Source: Bacteroidales bacterium
GTDB lineage: Bacteria > Bacteroidota > Bacteroidia > Bacteroidales > P3
Assembly: GCA_017439185.1 (NCBI GenBank)
Contig: JAFRTM010000026.1
Coordinates: 1-64,000, forward strand
Length of the DNA stretch: 64,000 nt
Direction of reading: 5' to 3'
Each line of letters starts with the position of its first letter. The stretch's first letter is position 1. The notes under the pieces were generated by a model that saw nothing but the letters and a program-made list of their open reading frames with translations, was not told the origin of the DNA and searched no databases. The position numbers and the translations under genes are program-made. This document shows, piece by piece, positions 35,654 through 44,107 of this stretch.

Positions 35654-38600
35654 ATGAAAGTAAGACGCATATATGTAGAGAAAAAGGCCGACTACGCCGT
35701 CAAGGCTCACGAGTTGACCGATGAAATGGAAAACTACCTCGGCATCAAGTCCGAAAAGGTAAGGGTGCTGATTCGTTACGATGTGGAGAATATTACCGAC
35801 CAGACATACGAGAAGGCCAAGATGACCGTATTCTCGGAACCTCCGGTCGATGACATCTACGAGGAGTCTTTCCCCCACGACGGGAACGATTTCATCTTCT
35901 CGGTGGAATATCTCCCTGGTCAGTTCGACCAGCGCGCCGACTCGGCGGAACAGTGTGTTCGACTCCTCGCCGACAACGAGCAACCTATCATCAAGTCGGC
36001 CACCACTTACGTGATTTCGGGCGCTCTCTCTGAGGACCAGAAGTCCCGTATCGTGAAACATTGCGTCAATCCCGTGGACAGCCGCCTCACCGACGAGACC
36101 AAGCCTTCCACTCTCGAAGAACACTATGACGAACCGGCCGATGTCGCCATTCTCGACGGCTTCAAAGATATGCCTGTCGACCAGTTGGCTAATCTCTACG
36201 GCAGTTTGGGCCTCGCTATGACTCTCAAGGATTTCGAGCATATCCAACACTACTTCCACGACGAGGAACACCGTGACCCGTCGATGACGGAAATCCGTGT
36301 CCTCGACACTTACTGGAGCGACCACTGCCGCCACACCACCTTCGCCACCGAACTCAAAGACATCACCTTCGACGAAGGAACCTACAAACCTCTCATCGAG
36401 GCTGCCTTCAACCAATACCTCGCCGACCACCATGAGCAATACTCCGGCCGTAACGACAAGTTTGTTTGTCTTATGGATATCGGCACTCTGGCCGGCAAAC
36501 GTCTCAAGAAGGCGGGTATCCTCAAAGACCAGGAGGTCAGCGATGAGATCAACGCTTGCTCCATCGTGGTCCCGATTACCATCAACGGCAAGGAGGAGGA
36601 ATGGCTTGTGAACTTCAAAAACGAGACTCACAACCACCCAACAGAAATCGAACCGTTCGGAGGTGCTGCCACTTGTCTTGGCGGTTGTATCAGAGACCCG
36701 CTCTCGGGCAGGACTTATGTATATCAGGCCATGCGTGTCACCGGCGCCGCCGATCCCACCAAGCCTCTCGACCAGACTCTGGCCGGAAAACTCCCTCAGC
36801 GTAAAATTGTGACTACTGCCGCCAGGGGCTACAGCTCTTATGGCAACCAGATCGGTCTGGCTACAGGCCTGGTCAATGAGATATACCATCCCAACTATGT
36901 GGCCAAGCGTATGGAGATCGGCGCTGTGATGGCTGCCGCTCCGCGCGATGCCGTGATGCGTCTCACCAGCGACCCGGGCGACAAGATTGTCCTCCTGGGT
37001 GGCCGTACAGGTCGTGACGGCTGCGGTGGTGCCACTGGCGCTTCCAAGGCTCACAACACTGCTTCGCTCACCACTTGCGGTGCCGAAGTGCAGAAGGGTA
37101 ACGCTCCCACTGAGAGAAAAATCCAGCGTCTCTTCCGCCGCGAGGAGGTTACGCGCCTTATAAAGAAGTGCAACGACTTCGGAGCTGGCGGTGTGAGCGT
37201 GGCTATCGGCGAGCTGGCCGACGGTATTGACATTAATCTCGACAAGGTTACCAAGAAATATGCAGGACTCGACGGCACCGAACTTGCCATCAGCGAGAGC
37301 CAGGAACGAATGGCTGTCGTAGTGGACGCCAAGGATGTTGACGAGCTGATGCGTTATGCTGACGAGGAAAATCTCGAGGCTACGGTGGTCGCTACCGTTA
37401 CCGTTGAACCTCGTATGGTTATGCATTGGCGCGGCAAGGTAATCGTGAATCTCAGCCGTCGTTTCATCGACACCAACGGTGCTCATCAGGAGACTACCGT
37501 AAAGGTCAAGACTCCTCAGTCGCCTATGCCTGAGGCCATCCAGCTCCAGGGCTCTTCTCTCGGTGACCGTTGGCTCTCTATGCTCGGTGACCTCAATGTC
37601 TGTTCCCAGAAAGGTCTGGTCGAGATGTTCGACAGCACTGTAGGAGCAGGTACAGTAGTCATGCCCTATGGCGGAAAATACCAGCTGACTCCTACCCAGA
37701 GTATGACGGCAAAACTCCCGGTACTGGGAGGCGGTTGCGACACTACCACCATTATGTCGTACGGCTATGATCCTTATCTCAGCAGCTGGAGCCCCTTCCA
37801 CGGTGCAGCCTATGCTGTATTGGATTCGGTGGCGAAGATCGCTGCGGCGGGAGGCGATGTCTCCAAGGTGCACCTCACTTTCCAGGAATATTTCCAGCGT
37901 CTAGGCAGTGATCCCTATCGTTGGGGCCAGCCTTTGTCTGCTCTCTTGGGCGCCTACAGCGCGCAGATGGGTCTTAAACTCGCAGCCATAGGAGGCAAAG
38001 ACAGCATGTCGGGTACTTTCAACGATATCGATGTTCCTCCCACTCTCGTGAGTTTCGCTGTTGGCGTCTCTCAACTCTCTCACACGGTAAGCACCGAACT
38101 CAAAAACGCAGGCGACCGTATCGTGGAACTTCAGATACTAAAGGACAAATACGGTATGCCGGATTATGACGATGTGCTCAAACAGTATGCCGCACTCCAC
38201 CAGGCTGTGACCGAGGGTAAGGTGAAGGCTGCCTGGACTCTTGCTATGGGCGGCATCGCTGAGGGTCTCACCAAGATGGCAATGGGTAACAAACTTGGAG
38301 TGAAAGTAATGGATTCTGTCTCTGAGTCCGACCTCTTCGCCAAGAACTATGGCAATATTCTTGTTGAACTCCCGGCCGACTTCCAGCCTTCCTTCCGTTT
38401 CCGTGAGGTGGCGGTGGTTACTGCTGACGGCAAGATTGTATATAAGGACACTATAATATCTATCGACCAGGCGATTGCCGCATGGCAGCAAAAACTCGAA
38501 GGTGTGTTCCCGACCGAGAGTGGCCGCAAAGTTGAGCCGGTGGAGAAGACCGCTCCGTTCGAAGCCAAGCAGGTCTATGTCTGCCGTCATCGAGTGGCCC

Positions 38601-39397
38601 GCCCAAAGGTGTTTATGCCTGTATTCCCTGGAACCAACTGTGAGTACGACACTATGCAGGCTTTCCAGCGCGCCGGTGCCGATACTGAAGTGATCGTCTT
38701 CCGCAACCAGAACGGTCAGCAGATTCGTGAGTCGGTCGAGCGTTACGCCAAAGCCGTCAGCGAGGCTCAGATTGTGATGCTCTCGGGTGGTTTCTCGGCT
38801 GGCGACGAACCCGAAGGAAGCGCCAAGTTTATTACCAGCGTGTTCCGTAACCCTCAGATTGCCGAACAGGTGATGAAGTTGCTCAACGAGCGAGACGGTC
38901 TTATGCTTGGTATTTGCAACGGATTCCAAGCTCTCGTGAAACTCGGACTCCTGCCTTATGGTGAGATTCGTGAGCAGTCTTCGGACTCGCCGACTCTTAC
39001 CATGAACACTATCGGCCGTCACCAGAGCAAGATTGCCTACACCCGTGTGGTCAGCAACCTTTCTCCGTGGCTCCGTCAGGCTCAATTGGGAGGTGTCTAT
39101 AGTATACCGATGTCTCACGGTGAAGGCCGTTTCGTAGCTCCTCAGCAGTGGCTTGACCGTCTTTTCGCCAACGGACAGGTCGCAACTCAGTATGTCGATA
39201 TCGACGGGTGCCCCACTATGGATGAGAACTACAACATGAATGGCTCCTATATGGCTATAGAAGGTATTACGAGTCCCGACGGCCGTATCCTCGGCAAGAT
39301 GGGCCATAGTGAACGCCGTAGCCAAGGCACTTATCTCAATATCTACGGTGATACCGACCAGAAGGTATTTGAGTCTGGTGTGGAATACTTCAAGTAG
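35654..39397 (+). CDS. purL: Phosphoribosylformylglycinamidine synthase, long form
   Basis: Fourth step of purine synthesis: FGAR plus glutamine and ATP to FGAM. The 1247-residue single chain contains the N-terminal PurS-like part, the linker, two PurM-like halves (NETHNHPTEIEPFGGAATCLGG in the first, GGKDSMSGTF in the second) and the C-terminal class I glutaminase with nucleophile in LGICNGFQAL and the HGEGRF site. This is the Proteobacteria/Bacteroidota-type large PurL. A strong terminator follows the stop codon by about 25 bp. Confidence 0.97.
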   Translation: MKVRRIYVEKKADYAVKAHELTDEMENYLGIKSEKVRVLIRYDVENITDQTYEKAKMTVFSEPPVDDIYEESFPHDGNDFIFSVEYLPGQFDQRADSAEQCVRLLADNEQPIIKSATTYVISGALSEDQKSRIVKHCVNPVDSRLTDETKPSTLEEHYDEPADVAILDGFKDMPVDQLANLYGSLGLAMTLKDFEHIQHYFHDEEHRDPSMTEIRVLDTYWSDHCRHTTFATELKDITFDEGTYKPLIEAAFNQYLADHHEQYSGRNDKFVCLMDIGTLAGKRLKKAGILKDQEVSDEINACSIVVPITINGKEEEWLVNFKNETHNHPTEIEPFGGAATCLGGCIRDPLSGRTYVYQAMRVTGAADPTKPLDQTLAGKLPQRKIVTTAARGYSSYGNQIGLATGLVNEIYHPNYVAKRMEIGAVMAAAPRDAVMRLTSDPGDKIVLLGGRTGRDGCGGATGASKAHNTASLTTCGAEVQKGNAPTERKIQRLFRREEVTRLIKKCNDFGAGGVSVAIGELADGIDINLDKVTKKYAGLDGTELAISESQERMAVVVDAKDVDELMRYADEENLEATVVATVTVEPRMVMHWRGKVIVNLSRRFIDTNGAHQETTVKVKTPQSPMPEAIQLQGSSLGDRWLSMLGDLNVCSQKGLVEMFDSTVGAGTVVMPYGGKYQLTPTQSMTAKLPVLGGGCDTTTIMSYGYDPYLSSWSPFHGAAYAVLDSVAKIAAAGGDVSKVHLTFQEYFQRLGSDPYRWGQPLSALLGAYSAQMGLKLAAIGGKDSMSGTFNDIDVPPTLVSFAVGVSQLSHTVSTELKNAGDRIVELQILKDKYGMPDYDDVLKQYAALHQAVTEGKVKAAWTLAMGGIAEGLTKMAMGNKLGVKVMDSVSESDLFAKNYGNILVELPADFQPSFRFREVAVVTADGKIVYKDTIISIDQAIAAWQQKLEGVFPTESGRKVEPVEKTAPFEAKQVYVCRHRVARPKVFMPVFPGTNCEYDTMQAFQRAGADTEVIVFRNQNGQQIRESVERYAKAVSEAQIVMLSGGFSAGDEPEGSAKFITSVFRNPQIAEQVMKLLNERDGLMLGICNGFQALVKLGLLPYGEIREQSSDSPTLTMNTIGRHQSKIAYTRVVSNLSPWLRQAQLGGVYSIPMSHGEGRFVAPQQWLDRLFANGQVATQYVDIDGCPTMDENYNMNGSYMAIEGITSPDGRILGKMGHSERRSQGTYLNIYGDTDQKVFESGVEYFK

Positions 39398-39422
39398 AGT
39401 AAGAAGGAACATTAAATAAATA

Positions 39423-39462
39423 GGGGGAACGTTGTGAGAAAGCGTTCCCCCTTGTTTTTTTT
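39423..39462 (+). terminator. Rho-independent terminator of purL
   Basis: A 9-bp stem GGGGGAACG (39423-39431) with CGTTCCCCC (39443-39451), an 11-nt loop, then TTG and eight T residues. Confidence 0.93.
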
Positions 39463-39474
39463 AGTCGAAGGTTG

Positions 39475-40335
39475 TTACTTCGAGTTGAAGTGCATCTTCA
39501 GCTGGTCGATCTTTTGCTGTTTCATCCGGTTATAGACGTCCTGGATGGTTTTCTTGGTTGAAAGAGGGAAGTCCGACTTCATCATCCAGTCATAGTAGGC
39601 GGGTTCTTTTTCGAATACACTTTCCACTGTCTCTCCTTTGTGCTTTCCGAAACGGAATATCTCGTGTTTTTGCTTGTCATAACCTATATGCCCTGCCAGG
39701 TCGGCCCATTCGTTGTTGCAGGTGAATTTACTCAGAGCCGCCACATCGTTTACAACAGGTCGGATAACCTTGCCGTGTTCGTCTATATATTCTGTCTCGG
39801 CATAACGTTCAATCTGCGCTTTCAGAACCTCGTATGTCGCCAGTGTGTCGGCATCGGCGGAGTGGGCTTCCCTCAGGTCTTTCCCGCAGTAGAACTTGTA
39901 TGCGGCAATAAGAGTGCGCTGCTCCATCTTGTGGAAGATGTTTTGGACATCTACGAGATGTCTTTTCTTTACGTCGAAATCAATGCCGGCTCTCAGAAAT
40001 TCCTCGACCAGGAGTGGCACATCGAACTTGTTGGAGTTGTATCCTGCCAAGTCGCTGTCGCCTATGAAATCGTAGAGTTCCTTGGAGAGTTCTTTGAAGG
40101 ACGGTTTGTCAGCCACATCTTTGTCGTAGATGCCGTGGATGGCAGAACATTCGGGAGGTATTGCTATGGTCTTGCCGTCGCTGTCGGTTGGGCGTATGCG
40201 GTAGGTTCTTGTCTCGGTGCTGTTATCCGGCATCACTTTGTGCAGGCATATCTCCACTATGTGGTCGTGCCCTATCATAAGACCAGTAGTCTCGAGGTCG
40301 AAAAAGATGATGGGTTTGGTGAGGTTGAGTTCCAT
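39475..40335 (-). CDS. DnaQ-like 3'-5' exonuclease
   Basis: A 286-residue DEDDh exonuclease. FFDLETTGL holds D13 and E15, LAGYNSNKFDVPLL the second Asp, and AHSADADTLATYEVL the final His/Asp. The C-terminal about 70 residues (AGHIGYDKQKHEIFRFGKHKGETVESVFEKEP...) form a small domain of the kind found behind some Bacteroidota exonucleases (FGKHKG-type), possibly a DNA-binding add-on. It may proofread or trim 3' ends; it is too small to be a polymerase. It is the last gene behind the 30-residue peptide and kdsA. Confidence 0.88.
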   Translation of the reverse strand: MELNLTKPIIFFDLETTGLMIGHDHIVEICLHKVMPDNSTETRTYRIRPTDSDGKTIAIPPECSAIHGIYDKDVADKPSFKELSKELYDFIGDSDLAGYNSNKFDVPLLVEEFLRAGIDFDVKKRHLVDVQNIFHKMEQRTLIAAYKFYCGKDLREAHSADADTLATYEVLKAQIERYAETEYIDEHGKVIRPVVNDVAALSKFTCNNEWADLAGHIGYDKQKHEIFRFGKHKGETVESVFEKEPAYYDWMMKSDFPLSTKKTIQDVYNRMKQQKIDQLKMHFNSK

Positions 40336-40359
40336 GTGTTATGATATGATATTGGGTTG

Positions 40360-40452
40360 TTATTTCTTGCCCCTATATCCTCGCACCAGCAGACTTACGA
40401 TGTAGCCGCCTACGGCGAGGGTGAGAATTATGAACAGGGCTTTGGCTGACAT
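40360..40452 (-). CDS. Small membrane peptide, 30 residues
   Basis: A short frame, MSAKALFIILTLAVGGYIVS followed by LLVRGYRGKK, fits exactly between kdsA (7 bp gap) and the exonuclease gene (24 bp gap). One hydrophobic helix (about 5-23) is followed by a strongly basic tail, the pattern of a single-pass small membrane protein with its C-terminus inside. It fills a gap in an otherwise tightly packed run of genes. No homolog is recognised, and expression is not proven. Confidence 0.6.
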   Translation of the reverse strand: MSAKALFIILTLAVGGYIVSLLVRGYRGKK

Positions 40453-40459
40453 CTCTGGT

Positions 40460-41275
40460 TTATTTCGCTGCTGTGTGTATTTTCAGGAGAGTTTCAAGAA
40501 GCCTTTCGGCATGGTCGAGAGGTAGCATGTTGGCTCCGTCCGATTTTGCGACGGCCGGATTGGGATGGGTTTCCATAAAGATACCGTCGCACTGTACTGC
40601 CACGGCTGCGCGCCCTATGGTTTCTATCATTTCGGGGTTGCCGCCACTGACACCCTCTTTCTGGTTGGGCCTCTGTAGAGAGTGGGTAATGTCCACTACC
40701 ACTGGCACACCATTATTCTTCATCTCGGTGACTCCGCGGAAATCCACCACCAGGTCGCCATAACCGAAGGTGGTGCCGCGTTCGGTAAGCATAGCGTTGC
40801 TGTTGCCGAAATGGCGTACTTTCTCCAGGCTGTATTTCATGGCTTCTGGCGACAGGAACTGTCCTTTCTTTATGTTGACACAGCGGCCGGTCTTGGCGGC
40901 AGCTTCGAGCAACGAAGTCTGGCGGCACAGGAAGGCAGGAATCTGCAGCACATCGGCATAAGGAGCTGCGGTTTCGGCTTCACTTTCGTTGTGAATGTCG
41001 GTAACTACGGGTATGTTGTATTTTTGGCGTATGGCGCCCAGTATTTCGAGTGCCTTTTGGTCGCCGATGCCTTGGAACGAGTCGATCCTCGTGCGGTTGG
41101 CTTTGCGGTAGGAGGCTTTGAACAGGAATGGGATTTTAAGCCGTTCGGTTATTGCTACCAGCCGTTCGGCAATAGAGAAGGGACTATTCTCGTCTTCTAT
41201 CACACAGGGTCCTGCAATCAGGAAGAAGTTTCCGGTGTCGGTATGGCGGAGGTTGGGTAATTGGGGATAGGTCAT
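40460..41275 (-). CDS. kdsA: 3-deoxy-8-phosphooctulonate synthase (KDO-8-P synthase)
   Basis: Condenses PEP and arabinose-5-phosphate to KDO-8-phosphate for the lipopolysaccharide core; cytosolic. FFLIAGPCVIE, FKASYRKANRTRIDSFQGIG, VNIKKGQFLSP, LTERGTTFGYGDLVVD, DITHSLQRPN and METHPNPAVAKSDG are all signature stretches. Its 271 residues are normal for the family. A strong hairpin lies just upstream, between it and the four-helix-bundle gene. Confidence 0.97.
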   Translation of the reverse strand: MTYPQLPNLRHTDTGNFFLIAGPCVIEDENSPFSIAERLVAITERLKIPFLFKASYRKANRTRIDSFQGIGDQKALEILGAIRQKYNIPVVTDIHNESEAETAAPYADVLQIPAFLCRQTSLLEAAAKTGRCVNIKKGQFLSPEAMKYSLEKVRHFGNSNAMLTERGTTFGYGDLVVDFRGVTEMKNNGVPVVVDITHSLQRPNQKEGVSGGNPEMIETIGRAAVAVQCDGIFMETHPNPAVAKSDGANMLPLDHAERLLETLLKIHTAAK

Positions 41276-41297
41276 CGTTGTGAATGCTTTCTAACAA

Positions 41298-41327
41298 CAC
41301 GCACAGTGGTGGTTGCCACTGTGCGTG
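41298..41327 (-). terminator. 12-bp perfect hairpin upstream of kdsA
   Basis: CACGCACAGTGG (41298-41309) pairs perfectly with 41316-41327 around a 6-nt loop. It lies behind the four-helix-bundle gene and about 22 bp before kdsA. The minus strand continues with TTGTTAG, not a good T-run, so it may be a weak terminator, an attenuator or an RNA-stability hairpin. Confidence 0.5.
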
Positions 41328-41351
41328 AGATGTGAGTTTCTAAAAAACAGA

Positions 41352-41822
41352 TTAGAAGTCGGTGTCTATCTGATCCAGGCGGTCGTCGCTTTCTTCGGCG
41401 GGCATGTTGTCATAGCCGCTCTCCTCGTTGTCGCGACGGCGACTGCCTTTCTGGAGCGAGATGATGAGAGCACCCAGCATACGGGTGAGCTCCATAAGCA
41501 ACTCGCGGGATGTCTCGTAGCTTTCTTCGTTGAAGAGGCCGAGGTTGTGGGCCACTTCGGTGAATACCACGCATTCGCGCACAGCAGTCTTCGAGATTTT
41601 CAGATAATGCTCGAATTGGGTTTTGTTGCGTGCAGAGCCTTCTGCGATATTCAGAGCGATATCGTAGGAGGAACGGCAGAACGACTCGACGAGCGTTTTC
41701 TGAGTTTCGCTTTGGGGAGCGGCAAGATTTTTGATCAACCACGTGCTGTAGTCGGTCGATTTAGCGTAGATGCGCAGGTCCTCGAAACGGAAAAAACTGA
41801 CATTTCTTTCTTGATCTTCCAT
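41352..41822 (-). CDS. Four-helix bundle protein (23S rRNA IVP family)
   Basis: A 156-residue helical protein of the S23/four-helix-bundle family, recognised by FEDLRIYAKS near the start, SFCRSSYDIALNIAEGSARNKTQFEHYLKISKTAVREC in the middle and GLFNEESYETSRELLMELTRMLGALI. Members were first found in intervening sequences of 23S rRNA genes, but many, like this one, are free-standing and of unknown role. The C-terminal about 30 residues are acidic and probably disordered. It lies between the DHODH-like gene and kdsA on the same strand. Confidence 0.9.
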   Translation of the reverse strand: MEDQERNVSFFRFEDLRIYAKSTDYSTWLIKNLAAPQSETQKTLVESFCRSSYDIALNIAEGSARNKTQFEHYLKISKTAVRECVVFTEVAHNLGLFNEESYETSRELLMELTRMLGALIISLQKGSRRRDNEESGYDNMPAEESDDRLDQIDTDF

Positions 41823-41890
41823 AAGGTCGGTTTTAGGTGAGTAAATTAGTGAATTGTAATTATTTAATGTTAATGAATTTTAGTTGGAGT

Positions 41891-42874
41891 CTATTTTATC
41901 TCGGCGAAATAGCGCATAAATTGTGTCCTCATAGCGATGGAGGCTTTCTCCGAGGTGGGTATGCTCATCTTTCCGCGGAAGTCGTCGATTTTGTCGTAAC
42001 CTTTCTTTGCCATCCATTCAGAGAGACCCGAGTTGAGGGTTTCAATGTAATTTACGCCGTATTTGTACAGGCAGCTGACTACTTGTACCGAACCGGCACC
42101 AGCCAAGAGGAGTTTGATGACATCTTCAGGCTTGTGGACTCCGCCGCTTGCTGATATCTGGCATTTCAGCTTCTTAGCAAGGATGGATACCCACCGCAGG
42201 GTGTCGTAGAGGCTGTCTTCGTTGCTTAGGCAGCTGGCGCTTTTCATCGTCATTTCATCGATGTCGATGTCAATCTTCATTGACTTGTTGAACATGGTTA
42301 TGCCGTCGATGCCCGACCACGAAAGTTGCGACACGAATTTTGCCATGTCGGTGAAGTAGGGGCCAATCTTTACGCTGAAAGGAATAGTCAATGATTGTTT
42401 TACGTGACGTACTATGTTGTTGTATAGCCGCTCTACGTCATCGGCGGAGAGGGTGGTCTCGTAGGGGAGAATGGCCATGTTCAGTTCCAGTGCGTCACAA
42501 CCGGCATCCTCGAAGTGCTTGGCATAGTTGATCCAAGTGTCGTGGGAGAAGCAGTTGATGCTTCCTATCACTGGTATGGAGAGGTTGCGTTTGGCGTTTT
42601 TAATCAGGTCCAGGTGGCGCTGCATGGAGTCGATGACCACATGGCTGGCGATGTATTCGTAACTTTCGCCGTAGTTTTCCACGGGTGCGGTGATATGGGT
42701 GTTACGTTTGATGTCGAAGATGATTTCTTCTTCAAAGACACTTTTCAGTACCACAGCTCCGGCGCCGCTCCGCTCGATGCGAAGCAGGTCTTCCAGGTTG
42801 TTGGTGAGTCCGCAACTGCCGACAATAATCGGTGTTCTCAGAGGGAGTCCCATATAGGTTGTACTTGTATCCAC
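41891..42874 (-). CDS. Dihydroorotate dehydrogenase-like protein
   Basis: A TIM-barrel flavoprotein related to dihydroorotate dehydrogenase and common in Bacteroidota, about 327 residues. TTYMGLPLRTPIIVGSCGLT at the start, PVIGSINCFSHDTW, ALELNM, PFSVKIGPYF and ISASGGVHKPEDVIKLLLAGA are the family's FMN- and substrate-site stretches. The true pyrimidine enzyme PyrD has a different N-terminus; substrate here is unknown. The frame opens at 42919, but that ATG lies inside the -7 box, so a GTG at 42874 (VDTSTTYMG) is proposed; an ATG at 42853 is the alternative. Confidence 0.85.
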   Translation of the reverse strand: MDTSTTYMGLPLRTPIIVGSCGLTNNLEDLLRIERSGAGAVVLKSVFEEEIIFDIKRNTHITAPVENYGESYEYIASHVVIDSMQRHLDLIKNAKRNLSIPVIGSINCFSHDTWINYAKHFEDAGCDALELNMAILPYETTLSADDVERLYNNIVRHVKQSLTIPFSVKIGPYFTDMAKFVSQLSWSGIDGITMFNKSMKIDIDIDEMTMKSASCLSNEDSLYDTLRWVSILAKKLKCQISASGGVHKPEDVIKLLLAGAGSVQVVSCLYKYGVNYIETLNSGLSEWMAKKGYDKIDDFRGKMSIPTSEKASIAMRTQFMRYFAEIK

Positions 42875-42916
42875 AGCGGTGTAATATGTCGTTAATAAAT
42901 ATATATTTTGACTTTG

Positions 42917-42948
42917 CAAAGATAAGGAAAATTATTTATATGCTACAA
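42917..42948 (-). promoter_or_regulatory. Promoter of the DHODH-like gene
   Basis: TATCTTTG on the minus strand (42924-42917), with TTG (42948-42946) 21 bp upstream, a slightly long spacer. The box overlaps the first ATG of the open frame, which rules that ATG out as the start. Confidence 0.6.
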
Positions 42949-43094
42949 CTTTTATTTGTTAAAAAATAGAAGGCAAAAAACTTAATAACTAATAATGTTT
43001 TGATTTTCAGTATATAATCGTATTTAAAAAACAAAAAAATGTTAATAAAAAAAATATTATTGACGATTTTTTTCGTCAGATATAAAATAATGCG

Positions 43095-43102
43095 TATCTT
43101 TG
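43095..43102 (+). promoter_or_regulatory. -7 box of the membrane-anchored TPR gene
   Basis: TATCTTTG 33 bp before the ATG at 43136. No TTG is found at the expected distance. A 6-bp inverted repeat TGACGA/TCGTCA (43061-43078) occupies the -33 region and might be an operator. Confidence 0.5.
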
Positions 43103-43135
43103 CAACCGCAAAAAATAAGAAAATTATACTCAGAA

Positions 43136-43873
43136 ATGAAAGAGAAAGATAAAAAAGAACTTGCGAAAAAGCAAGAAAGTCAGGTAACTAGGTCGTCGAA
43201 CGGATTGGCACAGAGTGCCGAAAGTTTTGCTCTCAAAGCCGAGCATTTTTTTGAGAAGAACGCGAAAATTGTCTATGGGGTCCTTTTGGCTATCATAGTG
43301 TTGGTGGTCGGTTATTTTCTGCTTTTGAAACCTACGATGCAGAAAAGAGAGGCCAATGCAGCAGCTCAGGCCTTCAAGGCTCAGTATTGGTTTGACCAGG
43401 ACAACTACGAGTTGGCTCTCAACGGCAGCGACAGTCTCGACTTCGAAGGTTTTGCTTCTATCGCTTCTTCTTACTCCTTCACGAAGACCAAGAATTTGGC
43501 TAAATATTGTGCAGGAATCTGTGAGCTGAACCTGGGCAACTACCAGGAAGCTCTCAAATATTTCAAGTCGTACCATGCCAAGGACGTGTTCACCAAGTCT
43601 CAGGTGAAGATGCTTTGTGGCGATGCCGAGATGGAACTGGGTGCCGCTGACAAGGCTATCGCTTATTATATGCAAGCCGCCAAGGTGGGTAAGAACAATT
43701 CGGCAGTGGCTCCTGCCGCACTGCAGAAAGCCGGTCAGGCCAACCTGCTGCAAGGCAATGCCGAGGCTGCATTGGCCTGCTTCCAGACAATCAAGAGCGA
43801 CTATCCCGACGCTACGGAGTGGAGCACGATCGACAAGTACATCGGACTTGCCGAGGCTGCTCTTGGGAAATAG
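43136..43873 (+). CDS. Membrane-anchored TPR protein
   Basis: A 245-residue protein with a charged cytoplasmic N-terminus (MKEKDKKELAKKQESQ), one membrane helix (about 43-64: IVYGVLLAIIVLVVGYFLLL) and about four TPR-like helical hairpins outside (KYCAGICELNLGNYQEALKYF, MLCGDAEMELGAADKAIAYY, KAGQANLLQGNAEAALACF). The layout resembles YfgM-like proteins, which assist at the Sec translocon. A role in envelope protein handling is a reasonable guess. The start at 43136 is chosen because an upstream ATG-less extension would cross the -7 box. A strong terminator follows. Confidence 0.82.
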   Translation: MKEKDKKELAKKQESQVTRSSNGLAQSAESFALKAEHFFEKNAKIVYGVLLAIIVLVVGYFLLLKPTMQKREANAAAQAFKAQYWFDQDNYELALNGSDSLDFEGFASIASSYSFTKTKNLAKYCAGICELNLGNYQEALKYFKSYHAKDVFTKSQVKMLCGDAEMELGAADKAIAYYMQAAKVGKNNSAVAPAALQKAGQANLLQGNAEAALACFQTIKSDYPDATEWSTIDKYIGLAEAALGK

Positions 43874-43915
43874 TCCCGTGTAAGAAACAATGTTTTCATA
43901 ATGATTATATGCGAG

Positions 43916-43949
43916 AATCAGCTGCCGAGAGGCAGCTGGTTCTTTTTTA
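43916..43949 (+). terminator. Rho-independent terminator of the TPR gene
   Basis: An 11-bp stem (43917-43927 with 43932-43942, including a T-G pair) with a GAGA loop is followed by a run of six T residues. Confidence 0.9.
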
Positions 43950-43960
43950 TATAGATACTA

Positions 43961-44037
43961 TAATATCTCATATATGGTTGAGATATGGTTGAGCCGAGTT
44001 TGGTATATGGTTGGGATATGTGTAAGACACTATAGGG
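43961..44037. repeat. 11-bp tandem array, ATATGGTTGAG type
   Basis: Units ATATGGTTGAG (43972-43982) and the identical ATATGGTTGAG (43983-43993) are followed in phase by CCGAGTTTGGT, ATATGGTTGGG (44005-44015), ATATGTGTAAG and ACACTATAGGG. TAATATCTCAT precedes. It starts about 12 bp behind the terminator of the TPR gene. Confidence 0.8.
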
Positions 44038-44090
44038 CTCTTTTTAAGAATCCTAATAGTGTCAAACAAACAGATTAATCGTTTTTAGAG

Positions 44091-44102
44091 AAGGTTCCGG
44101 AA
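44091..44102. repeat. 12-bp direct repeat flanking the R-M gene, left
   Basis: AAGGTTCCGGAA lies six bases behind the stop codon of the methyltransferase gene and recurs exactly at 46476-46487 on its other side. Confidence 0.6.
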
Positions 44103-44107
44103 TATGG

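Noticed and set aside
35636..37873. Long open frame antisense to purL (745 codons)
   Set aside because: Shadow of purL, which is complete and highly conserved on the plus strand.
43061..43078. TGACGA/TCGTCA inverted repeat as a defined operator
   Set aside because: The arms are only 6 bp with a T-only loop in an A/T-rich region; chance occurrence cannot be excluded.
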